DNA of 64,000 bases, from assembly GCF_003323715.1 (NCBI RefSeq), contig NZ_QOIN01000035.1, positions 124,001 through 188,000 on the forward strand, written 5' to 3'. Position numbers and translations under genes: made by a program. This document shows, in pieces, positions 41,387 through 50,075 of this stretch (positions are counted from its first letter, which is position 1; the number at the start of each line of letters is the position of its first letter). The notes below the pieces were generated by a model. It made no database searches. It had not been told where the DNA came from and saw nothing but the letters and a program-made list of their open reading frames with translations. Origin of the DNA: Streptomyces diacarni (lineage in GTDB: Bacteria > Actinomycetota > Actinomycetes > Streptomycetales > Streptomycetaceae).

Positions 41387-44038
41387 TCACGCGCCCCCGG
41401 CCGAGGCGTCCGCCTGCTGGGCCCGCAGGGCGCGGGCCAGGTCGTCGCGGGACTCCGCGACGAGCCGCCTCAGGGCCGGCGCCGCGTCCGCGTGGGCGCC
41501 GAGCCAGGCGTCGGCGGCGTCCAGCGTCGCCTGGTCGCCCTGCGCCGCGGGGAACAGCCCCCGCACGATGGCCATGGCGATCTCGATGGAACGCGAGGCC
41601 CACACGGACTCCAGCACCTCGAAGTACCGCTCGGCGTAGGGCGCGGTCAGCTGAGCCTGGCCGCTCTGGTCGAACCCGGCGATGGTCGCCTCGACGAGCG
41701 CGTTGGACAGCGTGTCGGACTCCACGACCCCGGCCCACGCCTGGGCCTTGACCGCGGCGGACGGCCGGGCCGCCAGGCACCGCACCTGGTGCCGCTTGCC
41801 CGACGCGGTGTCGTCCCGGGCCAGCTCCGCGCCGATCGCGGCCTCGTCGGCGATCCCTTCGGCGGCGAGCGTTCCCAGGAACGTCCAGCGCAGTTCCTGG
41901 TCCACCCCGAGCCCGTCGACGCGCGCCGTGCCGGCCAGCAGGCCCTGCAGCAGGCGCAGCTCCGCCTCCCCACTGGCGACCGCGGCCAGGAAGCGGGCCC
42001 AGGCCAGCTGGTGGCCGCTGCCGGGCTCGGCGTTGCGCAGCCCGGTGACGGCGCCCTCGGACAGCAGCCGCGCGCCCTCGGCGCGCCGGGCGGGCGCGGT
42101 GTAGCGGTCGAGGGCGAGTTTGGCCTGGCCGTGCAGCATCTGCAGGACGCCGATCTCGCTCTCGTCGCCGGCGAACCTGAGCACCAGCGCCAGGAAGTCC
42201 CTGGCGGGCATCAGACCGTCGCGGGTGAGGTTCCACAGCGCCGACCAGCACAGCGCACGGGCGAGGGGGTCGGTGAGTTCGCCGAGGTGGTCGCGGAGGG
42301 TGGCGAGGGAGGCGTCGTCGAAGCGGACCTTGCAGTAGGTGAGGTCGGCGTCGTTGACGAGGACCAGGTCGGGGCGGTCGGCGCCGGTCAGCTCGGAGAC
42401 GGCGGTGCGCGGTCCGGTGACGTCCACCTCGGCGCGCGCGTACCGCTCCAGCACACCGGCGGCCGCGTCGCGGCGGTAGAGGCCCACGGCGACGCGGTGC
42501 GGGCGCAGCACCGGGTGCGCGTCGGGAGCCTCCTGGAGGACGGCGAGTTCGGTGACGCGCCCGTCCGCGTCGTAGGTGAGCTGCGGGGTGAGGGTGTTGA
42601 CCCCGGCGGTCTGCAGCCACGCCTTGGACCACTCGCCCATGTCGCGCCCCGAGGTCTCCTCCAGCACGGCCAGCAGGTGCTCCAGGCGGGTGTTGCCCCA
42701 CTGGTGGCGCTGGAAGTAGCGGCGGGCGCCCTCCAGGAAGGCGTCCTTGCCGACGTAGGCGACCAGCTGCTTGAGGACGGAGGCGCCCTTGGCGTAGGTG
42801 ATGCCGTCGAAGTTGAGCTTGGCGTCCTGAAGGTCCCGGATGTCGGCGGTGACGGGGTGGGTGGAGGGGAGCTGGTCGGCGCGGTAGGCCCAGGACTTGC
42901 GCCGGTTGGCGAAGGTGATCCAGCCGCCGGTGAACCGGGTGGCCTCCACGAGCGAGAAGGCGCCCATGAAGTCGGCGAAGGACTCCTTGAGCCACAGGTC
43001 GTCCCACCACTCCATGGTGACCAGGTCGCCGAACCACATGTGCGCCATCTCGTGCAGGATGACGTTGGCGCGGCCCTCGTAGGAGGCCTCGGTGACCTTG
43101 CCGCGGAAGACGAACTCCTCGCGGAAGGTGACGCATCCGGGGTTCTCCATGGCGCCGATGTTGTACTCGGGCACGAACGCCTGGTCGTACTTCCCGAACG
43201 GGTACGGGTAGTCGAAGTGGTCGTGGAAGAAGTCCAGGCCCTGCTTGGTGACGGTGAAGATGTCCTCGGCGTCGAAGTGCGGGGCCAGCGCCTTGCGGCA
43301 CAGCGCGCCGAGCGGAATCTCCAGCTCGCCGCCTCCCTGGGAGCCTTCGGCCCGGGAGGTGCCTCCGGCGAAGGTGCGCCGGTAGGTGTCGGTCACGTAG
43401 TGGTAGGGGCCGGCGACGACGGCGGTGATGTAGGTGGAGATCGGCTGGGTGCGGGCGAAGCGCCACACCGCCGCGCTGCCGCCGTCGACCGGGCGGGGCT
43501 CGCCCTCCTGGGCGCCGTTGCTCAGCACCGTCCAGCCGGCCGGCGCGGTGACGGTGAAGTCGAAGGGCGCCTTGAGGTCCGGCTGTTCGAAGTTCGCGAA
43601 GACGCGGCGCGCGTCGGCGGGCTCGTACTGGGTGTAGAGGTAGACCTCGCCGTCCTGCGGGTCGAGGAAGTGGTGCAGGCCCTCGCCGGTGCGGCTGTAG
43701 GCGCACCGGGCGTCGATCGTCACCACGTTCTCACCGTCGGCGCGCAGCCCCCGCAGGGTGACGCGGGTGCCGTCGAAGACCTCGTCGACGGGCAGGGAGG
43801 CGCCGTTGAGGGTGACGGAGTGGACGTGCGGTGCCACCAGGTCGGCGAAGGTGGTGGCGCCCTCCTCGGCGCACGTGAAGCGGATGGTCGTCGTCGACCT
43901 GAAGGTGCGCGGCCCCTCGGCCGGTGGTGCTTCGACGGCCGAGCGCAGATCCAGCGCCACGTCGTACCCGCTCACGCTCAGCAGCGCGGCGCGCTGCCGG
44001 GCCTCGGTGCGGGTCAAGTTCTCTCCGGGCACTGCCAC
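41387..44038 (-). CDS. pepN: Aminopeptidase N (M1 family), copy 2
   Basis: A zinc aminopeptidase of 883 residues, paralogous to copy 1. The signature motifs are GAMENPG, HEMAH followed by WLKES (zinc ligands His, His, Glu), and the C-terminal ERAP1-like helical domain. The GTG at 44038 begins [20 protein letters not shown], the usual actinobacterial PepN N-terminus; GTG 44032 is also possible. It carries a Gly/Ser-rich insertion ([16 protein letters not shown]) before the conserved IPLG segment, at the same place as the insertion in copy 1. Intracellular peptide turnover is the expected role. It is divergent from the Rv2466c-like gene and convergent with the LysR gene. Confidence 0.96.
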   Translation of the reverse strand: MAVPGENLTRTEARQRAALLSVSGYDVALDLRSAVEAPPAEGPRTFRSTTTIRFTCAEEGATTFADLVAPHVHSVTLNGASLPVDEVFDGTRVTLRGLRADGENVVTIDARCAYSRTGEGLHHFLDPQDGEVYLYTQYEPADARRVFANFEQPDLKAPFDFTVTAPAGWTVLSNGAQEGEPRPVDGGSAAVWRFARTQPISTYITAVVAGPYHYVTDTYRRTFAGGTSRAEGSQGGGELEIPLGALCRKALAPHFDAEDIFTVTKQGLDFFHDHFDYPYPFGKYDQAFVPEYNIGAMENPGCVTFREEFVFRGKVTEASYEGRANVILHEMAHMWFGDLVTMEWWDDLWLKESFADFMGAFSLVEATRFTGGWITFANRRKSWAYRADQLPSTHPVTADIRDLQDAKLNFDGITYAKGASVLKQLVAYVGKDAFLEGARRYFQRHQWGNTRLEHLLAVLEETSGRDMGEWSKAWLQTAGVNTLTPQLTYDADGRVTELAVLQEAPDAHPVLRPHRVAVGLYRRDAAAGVLERYARAEVDVTGPRTAVSELTGADRPDLVLVNDADLTYCKVRFDDASLATLRDHLGELTDPLARALCWSALWNLTRDGLMPARDFLALVLRFAGDESEIGVLQMLHGQAKLALDRYTAPARRAEGARLLSEGAVTGLRNAEPGSGHQLAWARFLAAVASGEAELRLLQGLLAGTARVDGLGVDQELRWTFLGTLAAEGIADEAAIGAELARDDTASGKRHQVRCLAARPSAAVKAQAWAGVVESDTLSNALVEATIAGFDQSGQAQLTAPYAERYFEVLESVWASRSIEIAMAIVRGLFPAAQGDQATLDAADAWLGAHADAAPALRRLVAESRDDLARALRAQQADASAGGA

Positions 44039-44198
44039 GCTCCCTCTCGCTTCAGGGTCTGGATCCGTCCACGTCTCGTATGGTGAACAACCCGCTCAGC
44101 ATCGCACGTGCCGCTGGGCGCCCGTACCCGGGAATGCGGTCGATGCCGCCGATGTTGTCGGCGTCCGAGACGATCCGCCCCACCTCCGAGGAGAGCGC

Positions 44199-44837
44199 AT
44201 GTCCGAGACGCCCGAGGCGACACCCGCCGATTTCTGGTTCGACCCCCTGTGCCCCTGGGCGTGGATGACCTCCCGCTGGATGCTGGAGGTGGAGAAGGTA
44301 CGGCCGGTTTCGGTCCGCTGGCACGTGATGAGCCTGTCGGTCCTCAACGAGAAGCGGGTCGACGACCTGCCCGAGCGCTACCGCGAGCTGATGGCGCGCG
44401 GCTGGGGCCCGGTCCGCGTCTGCATCGCCGCCGAGCAGGAGCACGGCAGCGACGTGCTCGGCCCGCTCTACACCGCGATCGGCACCCGCGTGCACCCGGG
44501 CGGCCGTGAGCTGAGCCGCGAGGTGCTGATCGAGGCGCTGGAGGAGGTGGGACTGCCGGCCGCGCTGGCGGACGCCGCCGACACCGACACCTACGACGCC
44601 GCCCTGCGCGCCTCGCACGAGGAGGGCATCTCCCTGGTGGGTCAGGAGGTGGGTACGCCGGTCATCGCCGTCCCGGACGAGGTGGGCAAGCAGGTCGCCT
44701 TCTTCGGTCCTGTGGTCACTCCGGCGCCCAAGGGCGAGGCGGCGGCCAGGCTGTGGGACGGCACCCTGATGGTGGCCTCGACCCCCGGCTTCTTCGAGCT
44801 CAAGCGCACCAGGGACGTGGAGCCGCTCTTCGACTGA
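44199..44837 (+). CDS. DsbA-fold thiol oxidoreductase, Rv2466c-like (mycothiol-dependent nitroreductase family)
   Basis: A cytoplasmic protein of 212 residues closely following mycobacterial Rv2466c: [55 protein letters not shown] and [17 protein letters not shown]. Rv2466c uses a CPWC active site with mycothiol and reduces nitro compounds. Here the second cysteine is alanine (CPWA), leaving a single active-site thiol, so a monothiol mechanism with mycothiol is more likely than a dithiol one. ATG 44199 has a GGAG-type site upstream; sequence further upstream in frame is antisense to pepN. Its last codons and stop are the first unit of a fourfold 16-bp tandem repeat. Confidence 0.9.
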   Translation: MSETPEATPADFWFDPLCPWAWMTSRWMLEVEKVRPVSVRWHVMSLSVLNEKRVDDLPERYRELMARGWGPVRVCIAAEQEHGSDVLGPLYTAIGTRVHPGGRELSREVLIEALEEVGLPAALADAADTDTYDAALRASHEEGISLVGQEVGTPVIAVPDEVGKQVAFFGPVVTPAPKGEAAARLWDGTLMVASTPGFFELKRTRDVEPLFD

Positions 44838-44885
44838 GCCGCTCATCGGCTGAGCCGTTCATCGACTGAGCCGCTCTTCGACTGT
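44822..44885. repeat. 16-bp tandem repeat, four units, beginning inside a stop region
   Basis: Units start at 44822, 44838, 44854 and 44870: GCCGCTCTTCGACTGA with one to three changes per copy. The first unit encodes the last residues and stop of the thiol oxidoreductase; the others duplicate that end downstream. Confidence 0.9.
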
Positions 44886-44899
44886 GCCGAGGGGCGGCG

Positions 44900-44938
44900 A
44901 GCGGCCCCCTGTGCGTCACGTCCGCACAGGGGGCCGCT
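44900..44938. terminator. Strong bidirectional terminator between convergent genes
   Basis: AGCGGCCCCCTGTGCG and its exact complement form a 16-bp stem with a 7-nt loop. CTCTTTTCTC follows on the plus strand, giving a T-rich tail for the oxidoreductase transcript. It also forms the 3' end of the sodF transcript. Confidence 0.85.
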
Positions 44939-44991
44939 CTCTTTTCTCCTCCCGCCCGCCGCGAAGGTTGAGAAGACGATCACGAGGACGG
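44900..44991 (-). ncRNA. Probable s-SodF small RNA from the sodF 3' UTR
   Basis: In Streptomyces a stable RNA of about 90 nt is processed from the sodF 3' UTR and pairs with the 5' end and ribosome site of sodN mRNA. Here the minus-strand 3' UTR contains CCGTCCTCGTGATCGTC (44991–44975), which carries an anti-Shine-Dalgarno core TCCTC. It ends 92 nt later in a strong terminator. The size and layout match; whether a sodN gene with the complementary leader exists elsewhere in the genome cannot be seen. Confidence 0.45.
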
Positions 44992-45015
44992 AAGCCGGGC
45001 TGCCGCGCCGCCGGG

Positions 45016-45657
45016 TTACGGAGCCAGCAGGAGGTTGTTGGCGCGCTCCTTGGCGGCCGTGTAGCGGGCCGAGACGTCGCGCCAGTTGACGACGCGCCAC
45101 ATGGCCTCGACGAAGTCGACCTTCTGGTTGCGGTACTGCAGGTAGAAGGCGTGCTCCCAGGCGTCGAAGACCAGGATCGGCACGGAGCCCTGCCCGACGT
45201 TGCCCTGGTGGTCGTAGACCTGCTCGACGATGAGCCGGCCCGTGACCGGCTCGTAGGCCAGCACGCCCCATCCCGAGCCCTGTGTGGTGGCCGCGGCCTT
45301 GGACAGCTGGGCCTTGAACTTGGCGAAGCTGCCGAAGGATTCCGCGATGGCGTCCGCCAGCTCGCCGGTGCCGTCCCTCTCCAGGGGCTCGCCGCCGCCG
45401 TCACCGGTCATGTTGCGCCAGTAGATGGTGTGCAGGATGTGCCCCGACAGGTGGAAGGCGAGGTTCTTCTCCAGGCCGTTGATCGACCCCCACGCGTCCT
45501 TGTCGCGGGCCTCGGCGAGCTGTTCGAGGGTGTCGTTGGCCCCCTTCACGTACCCGGCGTGGTGCTTGTCGTGGTGCAGCTCGATGATCTCGCCGCTGAT
45601 GACCGGCTCCAGCGCGGAGTAGTCGTACGGCAGCTCCGGCAAGGTGTATGTCGACAT
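45016..45657 (-). CDS. sodF: Fe-type superoxide dismutase
   Basis: A cytoplasmic SOD of 213 residues that converts superoxide to hydrogen peroxide and oxygen. Metal ligands are visible: His28 in ELHHDKHH, the His of LSGHILH, and Asp and His in [12 protein letters not shown]. The Fe/Mn family length is normal. I call it sodF because of the Nur-type box overlapping its promoter and the 3' UTR RNA, both characteristic of the nickel-repressed Streptomyces gene; the metal itself cannot be read from the sequence. When nickel is plentiful, Nur is expected to repress this gene while the Ni-SOD gene, not in this window, takes over. The ATG has AGAGGG upstream. Confidence 0.94.
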   Translation of the reverse strand: MSTYTLPELPYDYSALEPVISGEIIELHHDKHHAGYVKGANDTLEQLAEARDKDAWGSINGLEKNLAFHLSGHILHTIYWRNMTGDGGGEPLERDGTGELADAIAESFGSFAKFKAQLSKAAATTQGSGWGVLAYEPVTGRLIVEQVYDHQGNVGQGSVPILVFDAWEHAFYLQYRNQKVDFVEAMWRVVNWRDVSARYTAAKERANNLLLAP

Positions 45658-45680
45658 GCCCTCTCGCCCTTCGCTCGCTA

Positions 45681-45697
45681 ATGCACATTACTTGCAA
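45681..45697 (-). promoter_or_regulatory. Nur (nickel-responsive Fur family) box of sodF
   Basis: On the sodF strand the site reads TTGCAA-GTAAT-GTGCAT, close to the tTGCaa-N5-ttGCAA Nur consensus, and it overlaps the likely -10 TAATGT (45690–45685). Binding here would block RNA polymerase in the presence of nickel. Confidence 0.75.
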
Positions 45698-45714
45698 CAA
45701 GAAGTTAGCAGCAA
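45685..45714 (-). promoter_or_regulatory. Probable sodF promoter
   Basis: TTGCTG (45714–45709) and TAATGT (45690–45685) are separated by 18 bp on the minus strand, about 30 bp before the ATG, in an AT-rich island uncommon for this genome. Confidence 0.6.
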
Positions 45715-45726
45715 GAGCACGCGAAA

Positions 45727-45763
45727 GAGCGGAGCGCCCCTCGATCCGAGGGGCGCTCCGCTC
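45727..45763 (-). terminator. Terminator of the amino-acid permease gene
   Basis: GAGCGGAGCGCCCCTC and its exact complement form a 16-bp stem around GATCC, about 105 bp after the permease stop and just upstream of the sodF promoter, which it insulates. Confidence 0.85.
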
Positions 45764-45867
45764 CTGGCATGGGGGGCCGGAGGCCTAGGTCCTCCCGGTC
45801 CTTCCGGCCCTCTCGACCCTCCCGGTCCTTTCTTTCGGCCCGTGCCGGGCTCGCGGTCGAGGCACCG

Positions 45868-47319
45868 TCAGGCGTCCTCGGTCACCGCGGGGCGCGGGCG
45901 GGTGCGCTGCCGCACGTAGCCGACGGCGGCCAGTACCACCGTCAGGCCTGCCGTGAAGGCGAGCTGGGTGCGGGTGTCGCCCTCGCGCAGCATCAGCAGC
46001 AGGATGGCGAGGATCGCCAGCACCGCCACGATCGTCAGGCCCGGGAAGAGCCACATCCGCACCACCAGCTTCTCGGGCGCCTCCCGCTCCAGCCGGTAGC
46101 GGGTGACCAGCTGCGCGACGGCGATGAAGCCCCACACGACCAGCGTCGCCGCGCCGACCATGTTCAGCAGCCAGGTGAAGACCGTCTTCTCCCAGAAGAT
46201 GTTCAACAGGACCGCGACGAAGCCGAAGAAGGACGAGGCGATCACCGCGTAGCGCGGCACGCCCTGCGGGCTCAGCCGGTTCAGGAAGGCCGGGCCCTCG
46301 CCCCGCTCCACCAGCGAGTACGACATGCGCGAGGCGCCGTAGATGTTGGCGTTCATCGCCGAGAGCAGCGCGATGAGCACCACCACGTTCATCACCTGCG
46401 CGGCCGCGGGGATACCGACGTAGTCCAGCACGGCGGCGTAGGGGCCCGACTTGACCGACTCGTCGCTCCACGGCATCAGGGTGACGATCACCAGCATGGA
46501 ACCCACGTAGAACAGCGCGATCCGCCACACCGCGGTGCGCACCGCGGTGGCGACGCCGGAGACCGGCTTCTCCGACTCGGCCGCCGCGATCGTCACCGTC
46601 TCCAGACCGCCGAACGCGAAGACGGAGGCGAGCAGGCCGACGATCAGCCCGTCGGTGCCGGTGGGGAAGAAGCCGCCGTCGCCGGTCAGATGGCTGCTGC
46701 CCGGCGCGTCGGTGCCGGGCAGCAGTCCGGCTATGGCCAGGATCCCCAGCACCAGGAACGCGCTGATCGCCAGCACCTTCAAGGTGGCGAACCAGAACTC
46801 GTACTCACCGAAGTTGCGGACCGCGGCCAGGTTGCTGGCGCAGAACAGGACCATGAACAGCGCGACCCACATCCACTGCTCGGTCCCCGGCAGCCAGCTC
46901 GTCATGATCTTGGCGGCGGCGGTGGCCTCGGTCGCGATGGCGACGCACAGCAGCGTCCAGTAGATCCATCCGCTGGCGAAACCCGCCCAAGGTCCCAGGG
47001 CCCGCTCGGCGTGGACGGAGAAGGAGCCGGAGGCCGGGCGGGCAGCCGACATCTCGCCGAGCATCCGCATCACCAGCATCACCAGCGCCCCGGAGGCGGC
47101 GTAGGCGAGGACGATCGAGGGGCCCGCCGCGGCGATGCCCGCGCCGGAGCCGACGAACAGGCCCGCGCCGATGACACCGCCGAGGGCGATCATCGACAGG
47201 TGGCGCTGCTTGAGACCGTGGGAGAGGGAGCGCCCGTCGGACGCGCCGCCGTCCGGTCCCGAGGGCTTGGCGGGCTCGTCGGGCGGGTGCGGCGCGTCGG
47301 ACGTCTCGGTGCGCGTCAT
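45868..47319 (-). CDS. Amino-acid permease (APC superfamily, GabP/AAT type)
   Basis: A cytoplasmic-membrane transporter of 483 residues starting at ATG 47319. After a hydrophilic tail comes HGLKQRHLSMIALGGVIGAGLFVGSGAGIAAAGP, the first-helix signature of the amino acid transporter family. About twelve hydrophobic helices follow, including the MRMLGEMSAARPASGSFSVHAERALGPWAGF loop. Such proteins take up amino acids or GABA with protons; the exact substrate is unclear. A close homologue lies 2.5 kb away at 48338. The gene is divergent from bioY, and its transcript ends in the hairpin upstream of sodF. Confidence 0.94.
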   Translation of the reverse strand: MTRTETSDAPHPPDEPAKPSGPDGGASDGRSLSHGLKQRHLSMIALGGVIGAGLFVGSGAGIAAAGPSIVLAYAASGALVMLVMRMLGEMSAARPASGSFSVHAERALGPWAGFASGWIYWTLLCVAIATEATAAAKIMTSWLPGTEQWMWVALFMVLFCASNLAAVRNFGEYEFWFATLKVLAISAFLVLGILAIAGLLPGTDAPGSSHLTGDGGFFPTGTDGLIVGLLASVFAFGGLETVTIAAAESEKPVSGVATAVRTAVWRIALFYVGSMLVIVTLMPWSDESVKSGPYAAVLDYVGIPAAAQVMNVVVLIALLSAMNANIYGASRMSYSLVERGEGPAFLNRLSPQGVPRYAVIASSFFGFVAVLLNIFWEKTVFTWLLNMVGAATLVVWGFIAVAQLVTRYRLEREAPEKLVVRMWLFPGLTIVAVLAILAILLLMLREGDTRTQLAFTAGLTVVLAAVGYVRQRTRPRPAVTEDA

Positions 47320-47623
47320 AGGGGCCGTTCCTGGGTGTGAGGGGTGAACGGGGACAGAGCGGTGCGTGGTGCGTGGTGCCCCCACAGTGTTCGGGAGGCA
47401 GCCCCGGCACATCAATAATCGTGCAGCCCATCCCGCGATACGGACAGGCCGCGTTGCGGGTGAATACGGGGTGAACCGCCCACCCGTGCCCGGCTGTCGC
47501 GCAGTTCACCCCGCCCCGCGCGCACTGGGCACTGTCGCCAAGCTCACGGTCCGCTCACGCACAGCCATCGGACGGTTTCGGCTAGCGTCATGGGGCACGA
47601 GACCGACGAGACGGAGATGCCAG
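47320..47623. other. Divergent permease/bioY control region
   Basis: About 300 bp without a gene. It contains an AT-rich near-palindrome CACATCAATAATCGTG (47408–47423) and a plausible -10 TAGCGT for bioY (47583–47588) with no matching -35. Confidence 0.5.
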
Positions 47624-48232
47624 ATGAGTGCCCTCACTTCCGCCGCAGCCACCCCGCGCCCCGGAGCCGTGCTCGCGGATCTGCTGCCCGCCTCCAGCGC
47701 CGCCCGCGCCCGCGTGCGGGACGCCGCGCTGGTCGTCGGCGGCGCCGCGCTGACCGGGATCGCCGCGCAGATAGCGCTGCCGATCCCGGGCTCGCCCGTG
47801 CCGGTGACCGGACAGACCTTCGCCGCGCTGCTGGTCGGCGCCGGGCTGGGCGCCGGGCGCGGCTTCCTCGCGCTGGCGCTGTATGCGGTGGCGGGCGTCG
47901 CCGGGATGCCGTGGTTCGCCGAGGCCTCCTCCGGCGCGGGGCTGCCCACGCTGGGGTACGTCATGGGCATGCTGCTGGCCTCCGTCGCCGTGGGCACGCT
48001 GGCCCGCCGCGGCGGCGACCGGGGCGCGCTGCGTACGGCGGGCACGATGGCGGTCGGCCTGGCGCTGATCTACGCCGTCGGCGTCCCCTACCTGGCGCTG
48101 TCGACGGGCATGTCGCTCGGCGAGGCGGTCGCCGCGGGCCTGGTGCCGTTCCTGATCGGCGACGCCCTCAAGGCGGCGCTGGCGATGGGCGCCCTGCCCG
48201 CCGCCTGGAAGCTCGCGGGCCGCAAGGGCTGA
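47624..48232 (+). CDS. bioY: Biotin transporter substrate-specific component BioY
   Basis: An integral membrane protein of 202 residues with about six helices. BioY landmarks are present: ITGIAAQIALPIPGSPVPVTGQTFAALLVGAGLGAGRGFLALALYAVAGVAGMPWFA near residues 38–95, and YVMGMLLASVAVGTLA. It captures biotin and works alone or with an ECF ATPase and transmembrane partner; neither is encoded nearby. ATG 47624 follows an ACGGAGATGCCAG leader with a GGAG site; sequence upstream in frame is the promoter region. The transcript ends in the perfect hairpin at 48278. Confidence 0.95.
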   Translation: MSALTSAAATPRPGAVLADLLPASSAARARVRDAALVVGGAALTGIAAQIALPIPGSPVPVTGQTFAALLVGAGLGAGRGFLALALYAVAGVAGMPWFAEASSGAGLPTLGYVMGMLLASVAVGTLARRGGDRGALRTAGTMAVGLALIYAVGVPYLALSTGMSLGEAVAAGLVPFLIGDALKAALAMGALPAAWKLAGRKG

Positions 48233-48277
48233 GCCGGCTCGCACGCCGCGCGCAGCGCTCCGCACGCCGCGCACACC

Positions 48278-48310
48278 GAGGGCCCGGCGCCGTACAGGCG
48301 CCGGGCCCTC
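48278..48310. terminator. Terminator between bioY and the second permease
   Basis: GAGGGCCCGGCGCC and its exact complement form a 14-bp stem around GTACA in the convergent gap. Confidence 0.85.
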
Positions 48311-48337
48311 CTGCGTCCCCGGAGGGGCGCACACCGC

Positions 48338-49855
48338 TCAGCCCGCGTCGGCGGGGGAGCGGGGCGGCGCCTGGGCCGCCCCGCCCAGCGGTTCCCCGGC
48401 CCGTGCCTTTCCGCGCCCGAGACGGTCCTTGACCAGCGAGGTGATCAGCACGCCCGCCGCGACGGCCAGCGAGAGGAGCATCTGGGTGCGGCCGTCGTCG
48501 TCGGTGAACATGTAGCCGATCACGAAGACGATCAGGCCGATCGTCGCCCACGTCAGGTACGGGTACAGCCACATCCGCACCGTCAGCCGCTCCGGCGCCT
48601 CCCGTTCGATGCGGCGCCGCATCCGCAGCTGCGAGGCGCAGATGACCAGCCACACGAACAGCGCGACGGCGCCCGAGGAGTTGAGCAGGAACTCGAAGAC
48701 GGTGTCCTTGGCGATGTAGTTGAAGAAGACCGCGACGAAACCGAAGGCAACCGACGCCAGGATCGCGGCGGTCGGCACGCCCCGCTTGTTGGTGCGGCCG
48801 AAGGAGGCCGGGGCGTCCCCGCGCTCACCCAGCGAGAACGCCATCCGCGAGGCGGTGTAGAGGCCCGAGTTGAGGCAGGAGAGGACGGCGGTCAGCACGA
48901 CGACGTCCATGACGGTGCCCGCGTAGGGGATGTCCAGCGCGTCGAGCACGGCCACGTACGGGCCGTCGGCGGCGATGGCCTTCGAGTCCCACGGCAGCAG
49001 CGCCACGATCACGAACATCGAGCCGATGTAGAACAGGCCGATCCGCCAGATCACGCTGTTGACGGCCTTGCGCACGGCGGCGACCGGGTTGGGCGACTCG
49101 GCGGCGGCCAGCGTGACGATCTCGCTGCCCATGAAGGAGAAGACCACCAGCAGCATCCCGGAGAGGATGGCGCCGGGACCGTGGGGCAGGAACCCGCCCT
49201 GCCCGGTCAGGTGGGAGAGCCCGGCCGCGCTGTCGGCGGGCGGCAGGCCCACGAAGGCGACCATGCCGACGACGATGAAGGCGATGATCGCCACGACCTT
49301 GATGCCCGCGAACCAGAACTCGAACTCGCCGTAGGAGCCGACGGAGATCAGGTTGGTGCCCGTCAGCACCAGCATCACCAGCAGGGCCCACACCCACTGG
49401 TCGACGGCGGGTATCCAGCCCTCCAGGATGTCGGCGGCGGCCGTCGCCTCCACGGCCAGTACGACGGCCCAGAAGAACCAGTACAGCCAGCCGATGGTGA
49501 ACCCGGCCCAGCGGCCCAGCGCCCGGTCGGCGTAGGTGGAGAACGAGCCGGAGGCGGGGTCGGCGGCGGCCATCTCGCCCAGCATCCGCATCACCAGGAC
49601 GACCAGCAGCCCGGCCAGCGCGTAGGAGAGCAGGATGCCGGGTCCGGCGTCGGCGATGCCGGCCTTGGAGCCGACGAACAGGCCGGCGCCGATGACGCCG
49701 CCGATGGCGATCATGGACAGATGGCGGTTCTTGAGGCCTGCCTGGAGGCCGTCGCCGTCCTGTGCGGCCGCGGGGGCCGCTGCGGCCTCGGCGGCCCGCG
49801 GCGGCGGCTTCTGCGGCGGCACCCCCGGCGTACGCGGGGTCTGCTGGGAACTCAT
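48338..49855 (-). CDS. Amino-acid permease (APC superfamily), paralogue
   Basis: A transporter of 505 residues from ATG 49855. The Pro/Ala-rich N-terminal tail is followed by NRHLSMIAIGGVIGAGLFVGSKAGIADAGPG and a dozen hydrophobic helices, with MRMLGEMAAADPASGSFSTYADRALGRWAGF and FSLGERGDAPASFGRTNKRGVP. It is clearly related to the permease at 45868 and probably arose by local duplication, with bioY and its promoter now lying between the two copies. An amino acid is the expected substrate, with uptake driven by the proton gradient. It is divergent from rpiB. Confidence 0.94.
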   Translation of the reverse strand: MSSQQTPRTPGVPPQKPPPRAAEAAAAPAAAQDGDGLQAGLKNRHLSMIAIGGVIGAGLFVGSKAGIADAGPGILLSYALAGLLVVLVMRMLGEMAAADPASGSFSTYADRALGRWAGFTIGWLYWFFWAVVLAVEATAAADILEGWIPAVDQWVWALLVMLVLTGTNLISVGSYGEFEFWFAGIKVVAIIAFIVVGMVAFVGLPPADSAAGLSHLTGQGGFLPHGPGAILSGMLLVVFSFMGSEIVTLAAAESPNPVAAVRKAVNSVIWRIGLFYIGSMFVIVALLPWDSKAIAADGPYVAVLDALDIPYAGTVMDVVVLTAVLSCLNSGLYTASRMAFSLGERGDAPASFGRTNKRGVPTAAILASVAFGFVAVFFNYIAKDTVFEFLLNSSGAVALFVWLVICASQLRMRRRIEREAPERLTVRMWLYPYLTWATIGLIVFVIGYMFTDDDGRTQMLLSLAVAAGVLITSLVKDRLGRGKARAGEPLGGAAQAPPRSPADAG

Positions 49856-49944
49856 GGGGCAGCCGGCTCCTCGTGAGGTCGTCTTTAACGAGCGTTCACA
49901 TGTAAAAGGTCGTGCTGCCCGCAACGGAAGAGCCGAATCCCATG

Positions 49945-49960
49945 TGTTGCCCGCGCAACA
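49945..49960. promoter_or_regulatory. Palindrome between permease and rpiB
   Basis: TGTTGC-CCGC-GCAACA, perfect 6-bp arms, midway in the 220-bp divergent region. A possible operator for either gene. Confidence 0.35.
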
Positions 49961-50075
49961 GCGGACGGCGACGTACCGGGACCCGGCCACCGCGTACGGT
50001 CACCGGCGTGACATGCCGTGCCGCCTTCCCTGCCCTGCGCGGGGCCACGCGCCGCGGGGATGACACACTCTCGGT

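Noticed and set aside
41492..44086. Long open frame on the plus strand opposite pepN copy 2
   Set aside because: Gly/Val/Glu-rich antisense shadow; the minus strand has the complete aminopeptidase.
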